Of a stretch of 35,196 nt of DNA, positions 32,834-35,196 are shown piece by piece. The DNA comes from an uncultured Ruminococcus sp. (lineage in GTDB: Bacteria; Bacillota; Clostridia; Oscillospirales; Ruminococcaceae): contig CACZJT010000036.1 in NCBI GenBank assembly GCA_902781565.1, forward strand, positions 1 through 35,196, read 5' to 3'. The translations under genes and the position numbers were made by a program. Each line of letters starts with the position of its first letter. The stretch's first letter is position 1. The notes below the pieces were generated by a model. The model was not told the origin of the DNA and did no database searches. It saw only the letters and a list, made by a program, of their open reading frames with translations.

Positions 32834-33650
32834 ACATCCAGCGAATGCAGTCCTTCACCCATTCGCCCGCAACGGGTACGATGTGCCAATCGCCCGAAGC
32901 GGTGGTGGCGTCGCAGAGCGACAATCCGTGACCGCCCCACGGGTAGATATGTCCCTCGAAGGGTATCTTGTTTTTCGAGAGGGCGGTCATGTAGAACAGC
33001 GAATTTTCCACGGGAACACAGCCGTCATCGGCGCAGTGCCAGATGAAGGTCGGCGGAGTCTGCTGACCTACGCGCTTGTCCATAGAGAGGAACTCGCGGA
33101 GCTCGGGGTCGTGCTTATGCTGAATGAGGTTCGTGATAGAGCCCTCGTGGGTCAGCGCGGGGTCGGAGAGTATAACGGGATAGCACAGCACCGAGCCGTT
33201 GACCTTCAGCATTTCGGAGGTACAGCCGAGAGTTTCCGAAAGCACACTGCTGTTCCAGAGGTTCGCCATGCTCGCCGCCAGATGTCCGCCCGCCGAGAAT
33301 CCGAGGACGAATATCCTGTCCGCGTTGATGTCGAAGTCCTCGGCATTTTCGCGGATATATTTTACCGCCGCGGCACATTCGAGCAGCGCCGTGGGGAACT
33401 TCTTGTCAACGCAGGAATACCTCAGCACGAAGCAGGCATACCCCGCCCCTAAGAATCTGTAAGCCACGGGCGTAGCCTCGCGCTCCGAGCACCAGTCGTA
33501 GCCGCCCCCGGGACATATCAGTACCGCGCCCTTGTTCCGTCTGCCCATTTCCTTTGTGACGGGCGGGACGTGGCATTCGAGGGTCGGGGTGTACCCCGAG
33601 TCCTCAAGTCCCGCCTTAGCGTAATCTACCTTCAATTCGACCATGTTCAT
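32823..33650 (-). CDS. Alpha/beta-hydrolase esterase (acetylesterase / BD-FAE-like)
   Basis: 275 residues, cytoplasmic. The oxyanion segment is AVLICPGGGYDWCSEREA, the nucleophile elbow GFSAGGHLA, and the acid and histidine are likely in WHCADDGCVPVEN and PWGGHGLSL. This is the pattern of carbohydrate esterases and lipase-like hydrolases that remove acetyl or feruloyl groups from plant sugars. The start ATG at 33650 follows AAGGAG at eight bases. It lies 23 bp downstream of rarA in the same direction, so the two are probably co-transcribed. The 3' end overlaps that of the convergent pnuC-like gene by 11 bp, with no terminator between. The actual substrate cannot be inferred. Confidence 0.85.
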   Translation of the reverse strand: MNMVELKVDYAKAGLEDSGYTPTLECHVPPVTKEMGRRNKGAVLICPGGGYDWCSEREATPVAYRFLGAGYACFVLRYSCVDKKFPTALLECAAAVKYIRENAEDFDINADRIFVLGFSAGGHLAASMANLWNSSVLSETLGCTSEMLKVNGSVLCYPVILSDPALTHEGSITNLIQHKHDPELREFLSMDKRVGQQTPPTFIWHCADDGCVPVENSLFYMTALSKNKIPFEGHIYPWGGHGLSLCDATTASGDWHIVPVAGEWVKDCIRWMSTV

Positions 33651-33673
33651 TACCAAAACTCCTTCAATTCTTT

Positions 33674-34957
33674 TTATTTTTTGACCTTTATCTTTTCCCA
33701 ATACGCCTTTATCGCCTGCTCGTTCTTGTTGGGAGCGGGGCGGTAGTATACCTTGTCCGCCAGCGCGTCGGGGAGGTACTGCTGCTCGACCCAGTGGTTC
33801 GGGTAGTCGTGGGGGTACAGATAATGCTGACCCCTCACCGCCGCGCCCTCGCCGTCGAAGTGCTTGTTTTGCAGGTGCCGCGGGAAGTCGTTCGCGCCCG
33901 CGAGCTTCAAGTCCCCGATAGCCGCGTCCATAGCGAGATATGCGCTGTTGGACTTTGGAGCGGTTGCGAGAAGTATCACCGCGTCGGCAAGGGGTATCCG
34001 TGCTTCGGGCAGCCCCAGCTGCATGGCGCTGTCCACGCACGCCTTGACGATAGGGAGCGCCTGCGGGTAAGCGAGCCCCACGTCCTCCGCTGCGATGACC
34101 AGCAGCCGCCGCGAAAGAGAGATGATGTCACCCGCTTCGATGAGCCGCGCCGCGTAGTGTATCGCCGCGTTCTCGTCCGAGCCGCGAATGGACTTTTGCA
34201 GTGCCGAGAGTATATCATAATGCTGATCGCCCGCGCGGTCGTAGCGCATATTGCTGCGCTGGGTGAGCTGTTCGGCGGTATCGGCGGTGATGTGAAGCTC
34301 GGCTGTGCCGCCCGCGCCTGCCTTGACCTCGCTGCTCATGACGCAGAGCTCCACGGTGTTTACGGACTTGCGGACATCGCCCCCGCAGCCCCGCGCGATG
34401 TACTCGCAGACCCCGTCATCGAGCCTGAGCTCCGCGCCCATTTCATCGGCGAGCTTCGAGAAAGCCCGCCTTACCGCGCGGGCGCATTCCACGGGGGGGA
34501 CGGGTTTGAACTCAAAGACGGTGGAGCGGCTGATTATGGCGTTATAGACGTAGAAATAGGGGTTCTCGGTAGTAGAGGAAATGAGGGTGATGCTGCCGTC
34601 CTCAATGTATTCGAGCAGGGACTGTTGTTGTTTTTTGTTGAGGTACTGTATCTCGTCGAGGTACAGCAGTACGCCGTTCGTTCCGTAGAGTGAGCGCGAA
34701 TCCCCGATGACCTCTTTGATATCAGCCACGGAAGCGGAGGTGCCGTTGAGCCGATGGAGCATCATTCCCGCGTTTTCGGCGATTATGCGGGCGACGGTAG
34801 TTTTCCCGACCCCCGACGGACCGTAGAATATCATATTGGGGATACGACCGCCCTCGATTATCCGACGGAGGGGGCGACCCTTATCGAGGAGCTCACGCTG
34901 TCCGACCACGTCATCGAGTGAAGCGGGGCGTATCCTTTCCGCAAGCGGAACTGCCAT
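33674..34957 (-). CDS. rarA: Replication-associated recombination protein A (RarA/MgsA AAA ATPase)
   Basis: 427 residues. The AAA core shows Walker A YGPSGVGKTT (~45-54), Walker B VLLYLDEIQYLNK, sensor 1 LISSTTENP and an arginine-finger region around IISRSTVFEF. The C-terminal MgsA domain follows (QKSIRGSDENAAIHYAARLIEAGD, RRLLVIAAEDVGLAYPQAL, ending PHDYPNHWVEQQYLP). RarA acts on stalled replication forks and single-stranded DNA gaps. The N-terminus PLAERIRPASLDDVVGQ is the family standard and supports the ATG at 34957, though the ribosome binding site (AAAGAAG) is only moderate. It lies immediately beside the hairpin-rich repeat at 34980. Confidence 0.93.
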   Translation of the reverse strand: MAVPLAERIRPASLDDVVGQRELLDKGRPLRRIIEGGRIPNMIFYGPSGVGKTTVARIIAENAGMMLHRLNGTSASVADIKEVIGDSRSLYGTNGVLLYLDEIQYLNKKQQQSLLEYIEDGSITLISSTTENPYFYVYNAIISRSTVFEFKPVPPVECARAVRRAFSKLADEMGAELRLDDGVCEYIARGCGGDVRKSVNTVELCVMSSEVKAGAGGTAELHITADTAEQLTQRSNMRYDRAGDQHYDILSALQKSIRGSDENAAIHYAARLIEAGDIISLSRRLLVIAAEDVGLAYPQALPIVKACVDSAMQLGLPEARIPLADAVILLATAPKSNSAYLAMDAAIGDLKLAGANDFPRHLQNKHFDGEGAAVRGQHYLYPHDYPNHWVEQQYLPDALADKVYYRPAPNKNEQAIKAYWEKIKVKK

Positions 34958-34979
34958 TATATCAGCTTCTTTCTAAAAT

Positions 34980-35196
34980 ATAAATCATAATTTGGCAGGG
35001 CAGAGCCCTGCACGAAGTTCGCGGCATTTTGGCGTAGCCAAAATTTATTTGTGGCTGAAATATCAGACACCCGCGGCAGTCGGTCAAGGGGCTTTGCCCC
35101 ACAGTTTATTTGGCTAAAGACAATCTTCATGGAGAAATTGCGTTAGCAAAAAAGCGCCTCCGGGCGCGCTAGCCCGGCGGGGTATGGGGCAGCGCC
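34980..35196. repeat. Partial copy of the hairpin-rich repeat family (runs off the window)
   Basis: Begins with ATAAATCATAATTTG (34980-34994), the inverse of the 15-mer at 306-320 and 26341-26355. Hairpins follow: GCAGGGCAGAGCCCTGC near 34994, TTTTGGCGTAGCCAAAA near 35026 and GGGGCTTTGCCCC near 35088. From 35115 to the edge it matches 25825 onward (TAAAGACAA, then GGAGAAATTGCGTTAGCAAA, then the GCGCCTCCGGGCGCGCTAG block) almost base for base. It is a copy of the left part of the 25805-26355 element. No gene is present. Confidence 0.8.

Noticed and set aside
1..35196. CRISPR array, prophage or complete insertion sequence
   Set aside because: No regularly spaced short repeats, no cas, integrase, transposase or phage structural genes were seen. 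The repeats present are inverted-repeat elements without coding capacity.

Overview
The window looks like a chromosomal segment of a Gram-positive, fibre-degrading gut or rumen Firmicute of the Ruminococcus type (Oscillospiraceae/Ruminococcaceae). The reasons are canonical TTGACA-17-TATAAT promoters, strong AAGGAGG-like ribosome binding sites, a T-box leader, an ABC sugar importer encoded without its own ATPase, a GH94 phosphorylase, BspA-type leucine-rich repeats and secreted fibronectin-III proteins. The species is not determinable from the sequence alone. There is no phage, plasmid, transposase or CRISPR array.

Layout. 1-482: the end of a hairpin-rich repeat block and a promoter. 483-4856: a 1457-residue protein with BspA-like repeats, a four-unit 54-bp tandem repeat and a C-terminal TerD domain. 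4977-5669 (-): a small secreted FN3 protein. 5670-6512: a long AT-rich spacer with three promoters. 6513-7598: a PucR/CdaR-type regulator. 7780-12377: a cell-division and wall-remodelling cluster of ftsE, ftsX and two tandem coiled-coil/M23 peptidase genes, the likely hydrolase partners of FtsEX. 12378-13113: a leader rich in LacI-type operators. 13114-17650: lacI-type regulator, sugar-binding lipoprotein and two permeases, with an attenuator after the lipoprotein gene. 17760-17891: a 132-bp MITE-like element used as the 5' leader of a GT-C membrane glycosyltransferase (17912-19744). 19964-22378: GH94 phosphorylase. 22591-22935: XRE regulator. 23087-25813: GH2 glycosidase. 25805-26355: a ~550-bp nested inverted-repeat element. 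26377-27783: a SanA/YdcF-like membrane protein and a nucleoside deaminase. 27822-27894 (-): tRNA-Arg(CCT). 27996-30781: a Thr T-box leader, an Imm22-like gene, then thrS. 30800-31822: a VanY-like protein lacking the metal-binding motifs. 31919-32062: a second MITE-like element. 32066-32833: a PnuC-like transporter. Leftward: rarA (34957-33674) and an esterase (33650-32823). 34980-35196: a partial further copy of the hairpin-rich repeat.

How the genes fit together. The lipoprotein and permeases probably import beta-linked disaccharides or short oligosaccharides, powered by a shared MsmK-like ATPase encoded elsewhere. The GH94 enzyme would phosphorolyse the imported sugar, saving ATP, and GH2 would trim other beta-linked sugars. 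The LacI protein probably controls its own promoter and the importer through operators upstream and at its 3' end. FtsEX and the two M23 proteins form a coherent divisome hydrolase module.

Most unusual items: (a) two copies of a short element with 21-bp terminal inverted repeats whose right end carries a Shine-Dalgarno sequence that would be buried in the stem; (b) a large nested inverted repeat overlapping the GH2 stop codon and abutting the next gene, with another copy at the right edge; (c) an immunity-like gene between a Thr T-box and thrS; (d) a relict 3' end of an esterase paralogue, in frame with its stop, embedded antisense in the pnuC-like gene; (e) a VanY fold without its catalytic residues.
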